64,000 bases of DNA from Nautilus pompilius. Its lineage: Eukaryota > Mollusca > Cephalopoda > Nautilida > Nautilidae. The stretch is from NCBI GenBank assembly GCA_018389105.1, contig JACATO010000998.1, positions 744,001 through 808,000 on the forward strand. The letters run 5' to 3'. The notes under the pieces are model-generated. The model ran no database searches and was not told where the DNA came from. It saw only the letters and a program-made list of their open reading frames with translations. Below are positions 1 through 9,914 of the stretch, one piece after another; position 1 is the stretch's first letter; every line of letters starts with the position of its first letter. The position numbers and the translations under genes were made by a program.

Positions 1-586
1 CACACACAGTGAGAGAGAGAGAGAGAGACAGACACACACACAGTGAGAGAGAGAGAGACACACACAGAGTGAGAGAGAGACAGACACACACAGAGTGAGA
101 GAGAGACAGACACACACAGAGTGAGAGAGACAGACAGACACACAGAGAGAGACAGACACACAGATATAGAGAGACAGACAGACACACACACACAGTGAGA
201 GAGACAGACACACACAGAGTGAGAGAGAGACAGACACACAGAGAGAGACAGACACACAGATATAGAGAGACAGACAGACACACACACAGTGAGAGAGACA
301 GACACACACAGAGTGAGAGAGAGACAGACACACACAGAGTGAGAGAGAGACAGACACACACAGAGTGAGAGAGAGACAGACACACACAGAGTGAGAGAGA
401 CAGACACACACAGAGTGAGAGAGAGACAGACAGACAGAGTGAGAGAGACAGACAGACAGAGTGAGAGAGACAGACACACACACAGTGAGAGAGAGACAGA
501 CAGACACACACACACACAGAGAGAGACAGACAGACACACACACACAGAGAGAGAGAGACAGACACAGACAGACTGACAGACACACT
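1..586. repeat. Compound CA/GA microsatellite
   Basis: The first ~590 bases are interleaved (CA)n, (GA)n and GACA tracts with higher-order units of roughly 20-40 bases, such as blocks alternating cacacagagtgagagaga and gacaga. There is no unique sequence. The only reading frame in it is a low-complexity Arg/Glu/Thr/Asp/His translation of the repeat. It lies upstream of the first visible OSTM1 exon, presumably inside an OSTM1 intron. Confidence 0.95.
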
Positions 587-1020
587 GTTTTTTTTTAAAC
601 GATACTTAAAATTGATTTGAAAACAACATGCATTAAATTTTTCTTTTTAAAATTCATTTAAAAAAGAAATGAGCCGATATTCAATTAAATGAGGGAATAG
701 ACTGAATTGGTTGTGTTAAGAAATAACATCTGAAACTGGCTTAGTTGGACCTGCTAATAATTAAACAAGCTTTACATGTCATGAAAAAACTAATTCTCCC
801 CTCCTTTTTTCTGTCCCTGGATCACTGTTCTGGATCTGGCTATTGATGTTTCTGGCCATTAGGGTACTCAGTGGGTATATGTCAAAAGTAATACTAGGTG
901 ACATACATGCCTGTAGTAACCTTTTTTTAAAATTAATGTTTCTATTTTGATACCAGCCTCCTTGTTTGTAAACTTTGCCATGTTATGGTAGTAATGTTTT
1001 CTTTGTTTTTGTTATTGCAG

Positions 1021-1123
1021 GGCTCAAACTGCAGTCAGTCCTGGTTGAACTCTGATCCTGTGCAGGTTCTCACCAAGTTTAGGGATAACTTAAAAACATT
1101 ATGGGACACTGCCTTTTGCGAAA
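1021..1123 (+). CDS. OSTM1: OSTM1 internal exon (first visible)
   Basis: The acceptor is a T-rich tract ending ttattgcag at 1020 and the donor is gtaagt at 1124. The exon encodes GSNCSQSWLNSDPVQVLTKF and then a stretch ending LWDTAFCE. It leaves one base of a codon, which exon 3903-4039 completes to give the CENC motif. Confidence 0.85.
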
Positions 1124-4100
1124 GTAAGTTGTCAGTAAAAAGAAAGTTGCACCTTATCAGATTAATACAACAGTTAGGAAAGATAAGGACAGTTGGTGTT
1201 TGTTCTTAAAAGTTTCTAAGTGTGATAACCTGCATGATGTTTTCATGTTTATGTATGCTTATAAAATTTATTTTAGAGTAAATGATTTGTATAAATTTTT
1301 GTTGCTATATTCTATTTTATTCTTTAAGCTAAAAGTGATTTATTATAATTATAATTATAAAAAGGCAGCAGGTTAAACTGAGTATTTGAATTTCTTAATA
1401 TCAGATTGCCATTTTAGGTGTGTTTATCCTCAGCAGTGGGAGAACAACTCTGCTCCGTTAAAGATGCTGAGTATACTTCTAGTTCAGAAGACATCACGTA
1501 AAATATTTAATTTTTATGATGGACATGAATGAATTTGAATTAGTGTATTTCTGGTAAGCAAAACAAAATAATCATAATAACAAGTGAAAATTACTATTCA
1601 AATTATCTCCATTTTTAAAAAACAAAAATGAAAATTTATTAAACACAATTTAAAAAAGGAATTTTTAAAGAAATACAAACATCATGTTTTGATGACTATT
1701 ATTGCTGTACTTTAAATTCCATCTTTGAAATTGTACTTCATAATTTTAGTTGAGTCTTAAATTACAATGCCTTGCTGTTTTAATTTGGCAACCCTCATAA
1801 ATGAATGTAAATGACTTAAATTTACATATTACTTATGTGATTAGGTATATATTGGATGTTCAGGAGGTGGGATAGATAGTCAGGGTGCACATGTCAGAAA
1901 TGGGAAGATTAGATATTTCTCCATTCATACAAAGTTGTGTTATAAACCATTTGGAATGTGGCAGTCATCAACAGATTACAAAAAAACTCGATATTTCTCA
2001 TGGATTTGATGTTGTTGCAGTTCACTTAGATGATAGTCACTGCTGTTACAAATAAACTAGGAAGGCCTTCAATGCTGACACCATAAAACATGCCACTGTT
2101 TGTCATGTCTGCATTTACCATTAAGATTCTCTTGCTGGCATTACCCATACAACCAAACCACCATCTTTACCAACTTGGTTATAGAGGTTGTGTAGTACAT
2201 AGAAACCCATTCTGTCCTTTGAAAGGTCTGGTCAGAGGTCATGTTTGCAAAGACTATTGTATTGGTGGTGTGTATACTCTTCTCCATTGAGTCAGGGTTG
2301 CATGCAGCAGTTCATGTCTGGTGGTCACACTTGGCTTTTAAAAAGGTTTGATAAAAACCTTAATGTCTTCAGCTCATGGTCATACTTGGAGTTGAGAATG
2401 TCATGGAATGGGCTGCAATTTTGCATGGTGAAGAGAGATAATTGTTGTTTATCAAAGAATATTTCAGTGTTGCTAGGTACACTGCCATTTTAAAGACTTC
2501 AATTATTACTGAACCAATAAAGCATATTCTTCAGGAGAATGGCACTACATGCAATGCCTGTTGTGGGACAATAGTGTGGAAGAGTTAATCGAGATGTTAA
2601 CTTTTTCTGTTGGTACTCCAGAGCCCTGATATGAATTTGAATGTGCATTTGTGGAAGTATTTGGTTCATAAGCTGATAGCATCTGGTCCAGATTTTGTCA
2701 GTTTAAAGGAAATAAAAGAATCTCTCATATGGAGGTTGGATAACCTGGACTAGGCCATGATACAGAATCTGTATCCAATGCAAGACACAATAGACTCTTT
2801 GTGCTGCAAAAAATTACTTGATCAAATAGTAACATCAAGAATTTAGCTCTATTATATTTCTGTTTCCACAAAAAACTGATATATTGTAATAACAACAAAT
2901 AATCAAAGGCAAGGCACTGTATCATTGTGTATTAACTACTGACAATTGCTCAATTATACTTTGAATTTAGAATAAATGGAGAAACCAGATTAGATTTATT
3001 TAATTTCTCTAAGCAAAGTTTTTTTTCCTTTCTGTGCTTTCAGTTTTTGTTTCTATATTAAAAAAATTTTTTTTAATTACATCTTCCTTGCAGAAAGGGA
3101 AAAATAATTGCGTTAGATGGTATAATTGGAAAATTGAGAACCAAATTTTGTGGTTGGTTACATTAAATTCAACATGGTAAGGTCTTGTTGCTTGATGAAT
3201 AAACACTAATACACCCAGGTGACTACAAAGTTATTTCTTGCTTATAATTCTCCAATTGTGACATATGCTAATGGAAGTGTGTGCATAAAGGGCTTAATGG
3301 GGAACATGCATTCTTGGTTTGCCACTGGGTAAGTGGTGGCACCACTTACACCATGACATCCCCCCTCTATTTTTCCTCTGCATAAGCTTGCAGAGCTATC
3401 AACACTGTCAGTTTTCCAGCAGAGATGCCTGTGAACACTAGAAGTGTTTGTCAGCATTCAGCAACTCGTTCTTGCTCCCACCCCACAATGTTCATTTGCA
3501 TGCAGCTGTATACCATGTATTATGTAGCCAGGAAGCTGTTATTGAGAATGAAGTGGACATTGTGAACCCTTACTGTAATGAGTTAAACCTGTTCACCAAC
3601 TCTAGTTTTTAACTTTTTTTAAAAATTTTTTACAGCAACTGATATCATGCAGCGTGGGTAGTGGCAAAGTCTGCAAACTCTAGGACTGGATTTTTTGTGA
3701 TTATCTGTGTATGCATACATGTAATTGTTAACAGTTTGGCAGTCATGAACATTAGACTGCAGGAAATAACTTTGTGGTAATCTAGTATATTTTATTAACC
3801 TTGCTGTTTGTTTTTTTAAAAATAGATTTCCTTTCCCCTTTCATCTTTTGTTGCTCTTTGTTTGGCTGTTGTTATTTTCCTTCCTTCCATTTTTCTTATC
3901 AGATTGCTATGAAAGCATTAAGCAATTTCCAAACAGTACAACTCGTGTTCTAAATAACTCTACACTGAAATTCATTGACCACTTCAGGAAATTTAAAGGC
4001 TGCATTAATGGAAATAAAACTGACTGGAATACAATCACTGTAAGTAATACCTTTATCTTCATCAGCAATCCTGCAGAAATTATTAGAACTGGAAGTTAAT

Positions 4101-7078
4101 TTGCAGACTATTTTCATGTAGTGAGCTTGACACAGAGAGGATTTCTGATGCCACCATGAAAAATGTTTGTGCCTTTTACTGAAGAAAAACTGCCTACAGG
4201 CGGATTAAATAAAGATGTGTTAAAAAAAACTATAAACAATTAATATTATAATTGGGTGAATTAATCTAAGGAACCTCACATGCATTTCTTTCAAGTGCAT
4301 AATAGTAGAAAGTGCACTGAGAATGATTTTTTGGTTTTATTAAAAGTTTCCCATGTCACAAGTCAAGAATTGCTATTGATTTTTCCATTTTTCTTTTCTC
4401 TCTCTAGGAAAATAATCGAACCCAAGGTTCATATTTATGTCAGAACTGTTCCAGACAGTATATAAAATTGAATGACCTCTTCCAAAGCATTGAAAAGACT
4501 TTGCCGTCAAGTGTTTGCATGGATGTAATAGACAGAGTGAGTTGATCTTTAAACCGATCTGCATAGATAAGTTACAACAGAAAAAGCTAATGAGTTACCT
4601 GCTTCCTGCATTACAAAAAAAAACAAAAACAAAGAGAAGTGAACAAAGCTAAGACGGTACATCTGAGAATGGCGTCATTGCATTTAAGGGGCGTTTGGAG
4701 TTTTTAACACTTTTGAATGGGTGTCACTTTCTCTATAAAAGAAAATCCTACTGACATATCTTTTAAATGCTCTGACAAAACTTGCGACAAGTACCGAGCA
4801 CACCATCCACATTTTTTTGTATTTCTTTCAAGACTGCAGAACACAAAGAAGGTAAAGGTATGCTTTAAGCTGAGGGTGAGCCAGCCCCACCACCTCAAGG
4901 CAGTTGGAAGCTAAATCTGTGCTGCTTTACTCGCCCAATCCAGCCCAACGAGCCTGTATGGATTTCCAGGCGATGATTCTGCGACTGTCAGGCTTCACAT
5001 CCCAAATGTCTTCTGGAAGCATGAGTAGCGCCAGACCGAACACAGCACTCGCTTGCGATACAACACTCCAATTATTCAGTTATCTTAGAAACTGACGGCA
5101 CGATGATGATTTTGAAAAATTCTCTTTGAAAGGTGCGAAGACACACCGTTCTGAACTCAGAATTTGATAAATTTTGGGAAGAGCATTTAAAAAATGCATG
5201 TGTCAGCCACAGGCATTCACAGAATAATATCAAGTGTGGGGGAATGTGCCTGCCATCATAGAGCACCCATCATATCCACCTTGGCCATGTAGTTTCTCTA
5301 GATTCAAATCAAACTTTGTACACTAATTAATGATAGTATTGGCAATGGAGGGAGTATCCAGTTCAAAGTCTTTCAAATCCAAGAAATCCCTCCCAGGTAA
5401 TATTTTCAGTGGTCATTATGTCACCAAAATACACATCAAGTGACAATTGCTCCTTTCCAGAGATGTCAGTGGAATTATTTGCTGGAGAAACTATTTCTTC
5501 TCTGATTGTATTTTTGCAGAGACCAGTTAGTTCATTTTCTACACGGACAGATGTATAATGCAACCATTAGTTGGAGCATTTTCCAAATGGTTTCATAGCA
5601 TCTCATCTCATCTCTGATTCAATACAAAAATTAAGCGGCTTTGAACGCTTGCAATTTTTCATTCTTTACCACATAAAGTGACGTCATGTGTACAATGAAA
5701 CAGAATGGTCAACAATAGGGATATAGTACTTTCTGGTGCTGTTATATGTCCCACTTCAAAGTTCTGTCTAGTTGACGCTATCTGTTCTGATGACCCAAAA
5801 TGTAGTTGCCTCTACCTGCACGTTTCTGCGCCATAGCGGTAAGGATATGACTTCTTGCACTTTCATGAAAGTCTTTATACCTTGTGAAAGGCGTTGCGGT
5901 GGTGAAGGCTCCCCGTGTTTCGTGATGAACTTGCTGTGGGAAAATTGTACAATATTACAATTGCCATCTCCCTCCTTGCGGATATTCATGGTGCCAGCAT
6001 ACATTGCTACTTTGTGTGGAAAGTTGTACCCATTTAAAAATATGGTAAAAAGATCCTGCTCCCCTTAATTTACTGCAATAAAAACTTTTATTCATTTCAT
6101 TCTTTAGATCAACTACACTCGGCTGGTGTGGAGCAGTTACCTTCATTGTTCTCAAAGACCAGTTGAGAAGACACTGATTATCATCATCTCCTCTGTAGTA
6201 TGCATGGTGCCATTTGTGTTTTATCCTTGTGTGTGGCTACTTGGACGTAAACGAGAAAACGGTAAGCTCAGAATACTTTCCACTTCAGGTATCTGGGTTG
6301 CTTTGGTGCAAAAACCTTCAGTCTATTGCACATTTCTGGGAAGTTAACAATACACAGATCATCGAGGAATGAAGACAAAACATGCTTGAATTGAGGGTTC
6401 AAAATTTTGTCTTCTATTGACTTCCATAACCCGGCACATTTACATATAAGTTACGTTGTTTTATCTTTGCAGCGTAAATGTAATTTTATCAGCATAGGTC
6501 AGAATTGCATGACCTGTTCAAGATATTAAGCTTGAAGTTCTGAGTTAAAACATTTGTTTTTGTTGTTTGTCTGAAATAATTCCAACAAATATAAGCAGAA
6601 TGCATGATTATTGAATGTATTCAAAACTAGGGCCAGCCCAGTAATCTAACTACTGGCTATCTGAATGGTGTTTTATTATCATAATTTTGCACCAAAGAAG
6701 AGTTTGAAGATGAAACTATGTCCATATTATCTAGCTAGGAGGGCATTTAGTTAATTTATTCTAGGTATTAAAAAAAGGGGGGAGCTATAAGTAATATTTT
6801 CCTTGAAGTTATTCACATTTGATCAATGTATTATGAAATGAAATGCCTCATTATTTTCTTTGTTTCTTTACTTTGGAAAATAATATACGGTACTGAATGA
6901 ATCAGAAACCTGTATCCTTACAATAGATTTCAGCTACAGAATTTATGAAAATGAGATTATTATTATTATTATTTTTTTCTTTTTAGGAAAACAAACATTA
7001 AAACCAGACAGAAAGGCAAACTTATATAAATCGATGGGAACAACTTCAACAGTGAATACACCTGTTTCTTTAAATTAA
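1021..7078 (+). CDS. OSTM1: OSTM1, osteopetrosis-associated transmembrane protein 1 (C-terminal five exons)
   Basis: OSTM1 is a heavily glycosylated type I membrane protein of lysosomes. It is the beta subunit that stabilises the ClC-7 2Cl-/H+ exchanger. Exons are 1021-1123, 3903-4039, 4408-4536, 6108-6261 and 6987-7078; each has an AG acceptor and a GTAAGN or GTGAGT donor, and phases agree (615 nt, 204 aa plus TAA). The lumenal part shows the family's cysteine pattern: CENCYES across the first junction, then YLCQNCSRQY, then SVCMDVID, which aligns with the human segment CIDVEDAMN. Several N-glycosylation sequons are present (for example NNST, NCS). Exon 4 encodes INYTRLVWSS and then one hydrophobic helix (LIIIISSVVCMVPFVFYPCV), followed by a basic tail (GRKREN). 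The cytosolic tail is short and ends SVNTPVSLN-like (NTPVSLN). The signal peptide and first lumenal exons lie left of the window. The gene converges with the VPS13 gene. Identity rests on the cysteine spacing plus the membrane topology. Confidence 0.88.
1124..3902 (+). other. OSTM1 intron containing a Tc1-like relic
   Basis: This intron lies between two confident OSTM1 exons. About 0.9 kb near its middle is a decayed Tc1-like transposase, listed separately. The remainder is AT-rich and I see no other feature in it. Confidence 0.8.
1930..2840 (+). mobile_element. Decayed Tc1-like DNA transposon
   Basis: Reading frames on the + strand, broken by several stops and frameshifts, give the C-terminal signature of a Tc1-like DDE transposase. 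Around 2600-2665 the translation reads LQSPDMNLNVHLWKYLVHKL, matching the family pattern SPDLNPIEHLWDELxRRL. It is followed by WRLDNLDxAMIQNL, matching EWNxIPxxxIxNLxxSM. A degraded QQDNxxxH stretch lies about 80 bases upstream. Terminal repeats were not located, so the limits are approximate. It is non-functional. Confidence 0.5.
3903..4039 (+). CDS. OSTM1: OSTM1 internal exon (second visible)
   Basis: The acceptor is a long pyrimidine tract ending cttatcag at 3902 and the donor is gtaagt at 4040. The exon encodes CYESIKQFPNSTTRVLNNST and continues to CINGNKTDWNTIT. Three sequons (NST, NNST, NKT) fit the glycosylated lumenal domain. It ends in phase 0. Confidence 0.87.
4408..4536 (+). CDS. 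OSTM1: OSTM1 internal exon (third visible)
   Basis: The acceptor is tctctctctag at 4407 and the donor is gtgagt at 4537. The exon is 43 codons in phase 0. It carries the CxxC motif in YLCQNCSRQYIKLNDLF and the CMDVID motif before the membrane-proximal region. Confidence 0.87.
4690..6005 (-). mobile_element. hAT-superfamily transposase relic antisense in an OSTM1 intron
   Basis: Minus-strand frames, broken by stops, resemble the ZMYM/DUF4371-type hAT transposases. Around 5650-5720 the translation gives YYIPIVDHSV, matching xxIPxxDHxxxEL. Around 5365-5560 it gives ENELTGLCKN, then TENITWEGFLGFERL, matching the RYVDxxxxxxExFLGFxxL pattern. At about 5255-5290 it gives GQGGYDGCSMMAG, the family's GxGYDGASxMSG signature. 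Downstream frames near 5072-5266 carry fragments of the cysteine/histidine and helical region. There are several in-frame stops, so this is a dead copy. Ends were not resolved. Confidence 0.62.
6108..6261 (+). CDS. OSTM1: OSTM1 exon encoding the transmembrane helix
   Basis: The acceptor is cattctttag at 6107 and the donor is gtaagc at 6262. The exon encodes INYTRLVWSSYLHC, a roughly 22-residue hydrophobic helix, and a basic stop-transfer GRKREN. It leaves one base of a Gly codon that the last exon completes. Confidence 0.9.
6987..7078 (+). CDS. OSTM1: OSTM1 terminal exon with stop
   Basis: The acceptor follows a T-rich tract ending ctttttag at 6986. The exon encodes a basic cytosolic tail (GKQTLKPDRKANLYKSMG, then TTSTVNTPVSLN) and stops at TAA 7076-7078. 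Candidate ATTAAA polyadenylation signals are at 7095-7100, 7226-7231 and 7276-7281. The first is probably too close to the stop to be the main site. Confidence 0.85.
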
Positions 7079-8254
7079 GTTTTTAAAAACAAAGATTAAA
7101 ATCCAATATTGTGCAGTTTGTCTACATCTGGTCTGAAAGCTGAATCAGTCATTTTCCTTATTAAAAATCTACCTCGAGGATGTTTTGTTTTTTAGTTTGA
7201 ATATATTAAGAGCCATGTTCTTTACATTAAAAAATGCTTCCAAAAGTAAACATTTATGTAAGAATTATGTATACAATTAAAGGATAATTTGGAATTATTA
7301 TCATAAGCTAAAGCTACTACCTGAAAGTAGCGGAAATTTGGAATCTAAAACGACCATTTTTTATCCACTGTATTACTATATTTTTTAGGATATTTCAGTT
7401 TTTGTCAAGAGAAATCCTTTCTGCTGACTTCCATACATTGCTTAGCGAGGATGTTCCACTAGAATTTTTGAAATCTTTTTCTTATGGTTTCAACCTGTAA
7501 TCTGTTCCTTTGAATGTTGACTACAGGACAAAAGCAAGATGCTGCAATTGATTTCTCATTTCTGTCCAAACAACTCTTCTGTTCCCCAATATACTTTCTT
7601 CCTCCACTTTTTCATGCACAAATTATGTTCCTAACTTTCAGTTTTTGTTTGGATTTAGGCAAGTTAATTGCTTTCTAGTGTATCATTGTCTTAGATCTTA
7701 TACTATTCCCTTCCTGTTTCTTATTACAATATTGTAATCTCAATTCTATTTCTGTTCAACAACTTCCCAAGCATGTGATTAATGTTCTTACATGCCAGTC
7801 TCTACACAAGAAATGCATCATCCAGGCAGAGAATGGTCATCCATTAGGCAAATGCCAGAGCTGTTGAGAACTAGAACCACATAAAGGGTTGAAGAATCCG
7901 CCATCATTCCACAAAATGTGGAGATTAGTAAATCAATTTCTGCATTAAATGGGGTAGATCAAACCAAACTTTGGTAGTCTCTATATCAGTGTAATGGCTG
8001 CAGACTGAAAGACTCAGATCAGTTCATTCCATTCAGAAAAATCTTGGTAGTAAGAATGCACCCAATCATCTGGAGCATAATTTTTTTTTTTACATACAAG
8101 TCATAGAAGCTAGCCAGTCATACACATACAATGTTTCTCACCTGGTACCAAACAGTTGACCAGGTCAGAATTAAGAGATGATGGTTACTTTGTGGGATGT
8201 GAATGGTTAGCTGTATCTGGACTACCCAGCAGGTGCACACTGGATTTGAAGGAA
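7079..8254. other. OSTM1 3' UTR and intergenic sequence
   Basis: AT-rich sequence after the OSTM1 stop with two plausible ATTAAA poly(A) signals within 210 bases. No convincing coding sequence, RNA gene or terminal repeat was seen up to the Tigger element at 8255. Confidence 0.6.
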
Positions 8255-9914
8255 CAGTAAACTCTTATTAAACCGGATCTCAAGGGACTGAAATTTTGTC
8301 CAGATTATCAAAAAAATGTGACCACCTTATTTTTCTTGCTTTTTCAAGGAAAAGAAGAATGCACTCATGAATATTAAATGCTTTCAATTTAAATCTCACA
8401 TTCAATTCTTGTCCGAAGTTGAAAAAAATCAGTTTTTCTCTGTTGATTCATGCAAAAATTTGGATTGGAATGCAGTTTTCAAGGATAATAGCCCTGTACT
8501 CCTCTGTATTCCCAACAGTAAAGCAATACTGCTTGATGGTTTCCAACGCCAAGGCAACTTACTTCATTGGTTTGGATATGAGCCTGCTCTTCTCCTTGGC
8601 CATCATCTTATTTTCCATGTACACTTGAATAATCTCCTTGACTGACAGATCCTGCCACATAATCCAAAAAGGAACCGTGCACTGCTACAGATGCACTCCA
8701 TAGCTCACCCCAGAGACATTTCCTCGGGTGGCGATGTTGTACTCTCAAGATGAAAGCTTGTGAATCAATGTCCGTGAAGCAAACATGCTGGAAACATTTG
8801 GAAATGCAGGTGGCTGTAGTTCCTTTCCAGCTTGCAGTTAGGTGATGCATGGCGTTTAGAACATTCCATTTCGGCATTGGATGTCTTGGGTTTAAAGAAA
8901 GGTCTCTAATGAGATTAGTATTATTGCTTCGGTGAAGGTGGTTTTTCAGACTCGAGTTTTTCATGAAACAGATGTGTTGTGTCTGGGGAACGTAAGGCAA
9001 AGCAGTGCAGTGCCGGATTCGTCATGATGCGCTATTGTTTAGCAGGGAACATAAAAAGATGATGGATTTAAACCAGCAGACTTTTCCCAAGAGTTGTAAG
9101 GCCTTGGATGGATCAGTGGTTTAGTTGAACAAACAGTACTTACAGGCAACTGGCAACGCAGTGAAAAAACACGAACACACACATGCGCTCATTAAATAGG
9201 CACACTGGTCTGTGCATGCATGTACTAGTGGACAGAAAAAAGCTCATTAAGCAGCGTCGTCAGCCTGCGTGCCCTTCATTTCCTTGCAGTGTTCAGCGCC
9301 TGGAACAATGCTTAGACAAGACAGAGTGAAGGCCTGCCATGCCTGACTGATGTACCAGATTGCCTCTGCTGGGTGGGGCGATGTTGCTCGTGTTCATGGG
9401 ACAGCAGTGGCATGCCCAGGTGGCGGTCACCCGGTAGGCTTGGCAGGTGCTCCCTTGGCACAAGCGGGATGTATGAGGCTGACACGAGATGAGGGAGTTA
9501 AGACCGTGACAAAACAGTTGACAAGGTCCAACACTAGATTGGGAGCTTGACAGTTTGTTGCGGTACCAGGGGCTTGGTTTCTGGTTATGAGCAACAACTG
9601 GTGCTCGTAATAAATCTGGTACTGCACCACTTCAGCTTATGTACCCAAGATGTAACAGAGGATGACTGCAGTGAGAGGGAGTAAAGATCAATCCCTTTTC
9701 AAAATTCCATGGAAGTGGGATGTGGTAAAGTAATTGCTTTTGCTACAAAATCTGGATTATTGAGGGCAATAATGGCCTAGGGTCAACAAAAACTCTGGAT
9801 TAACGGAGTATCCAGATCAAATGAACAATTCTAACATTGATTATTAGGGCTTCTGCCAGGACCAAAAAAAGACGTCTGGATAAACAGAAGGTGCAGATTA
9901 ACTAGAGTTCACTG
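8255..9914 (-). mobile_element. pogo/Tigger-type DNA transposon, degenerate
   Basis: The left end reads CAGTAAACTCTTATTAAACC and the reverse complement of the right end reads CAGTGAACTCTAGTTAATCT, the CAGT...ATTAA type typical of pogo/Tigger elements. The right end is followed by TA (9915-9916), the expected target dinucleotide; the left flank is AA, presumably mutated. The minus-strand frame at 8608-9000 includes PKWNVLNAMHHLTASWKGTT and ISKCFQHVCF, which match the Tigger transposase stretch xxDxLxAMxxLxxAWxxVTxxTIxNCFxHAGF. The reading frames are broken, so the copy is inactive. A GC-richer segment (about 9240-9640) inside it is unexplained. Confidence 0.72.

Noticed and set aside
391..576. 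61-codon open frame rich in Arg, Glu, Thr, Asp and His
   Set aside because: It is a direct translation of the microsatellite, with no initiation context or domain.
5772..6068. 98-codon + strand frame before the OSTM1 transmembrane exon
   Set aside because: It overlaps the antisense hAT relic and is not linked by splice sites to OSTM1.
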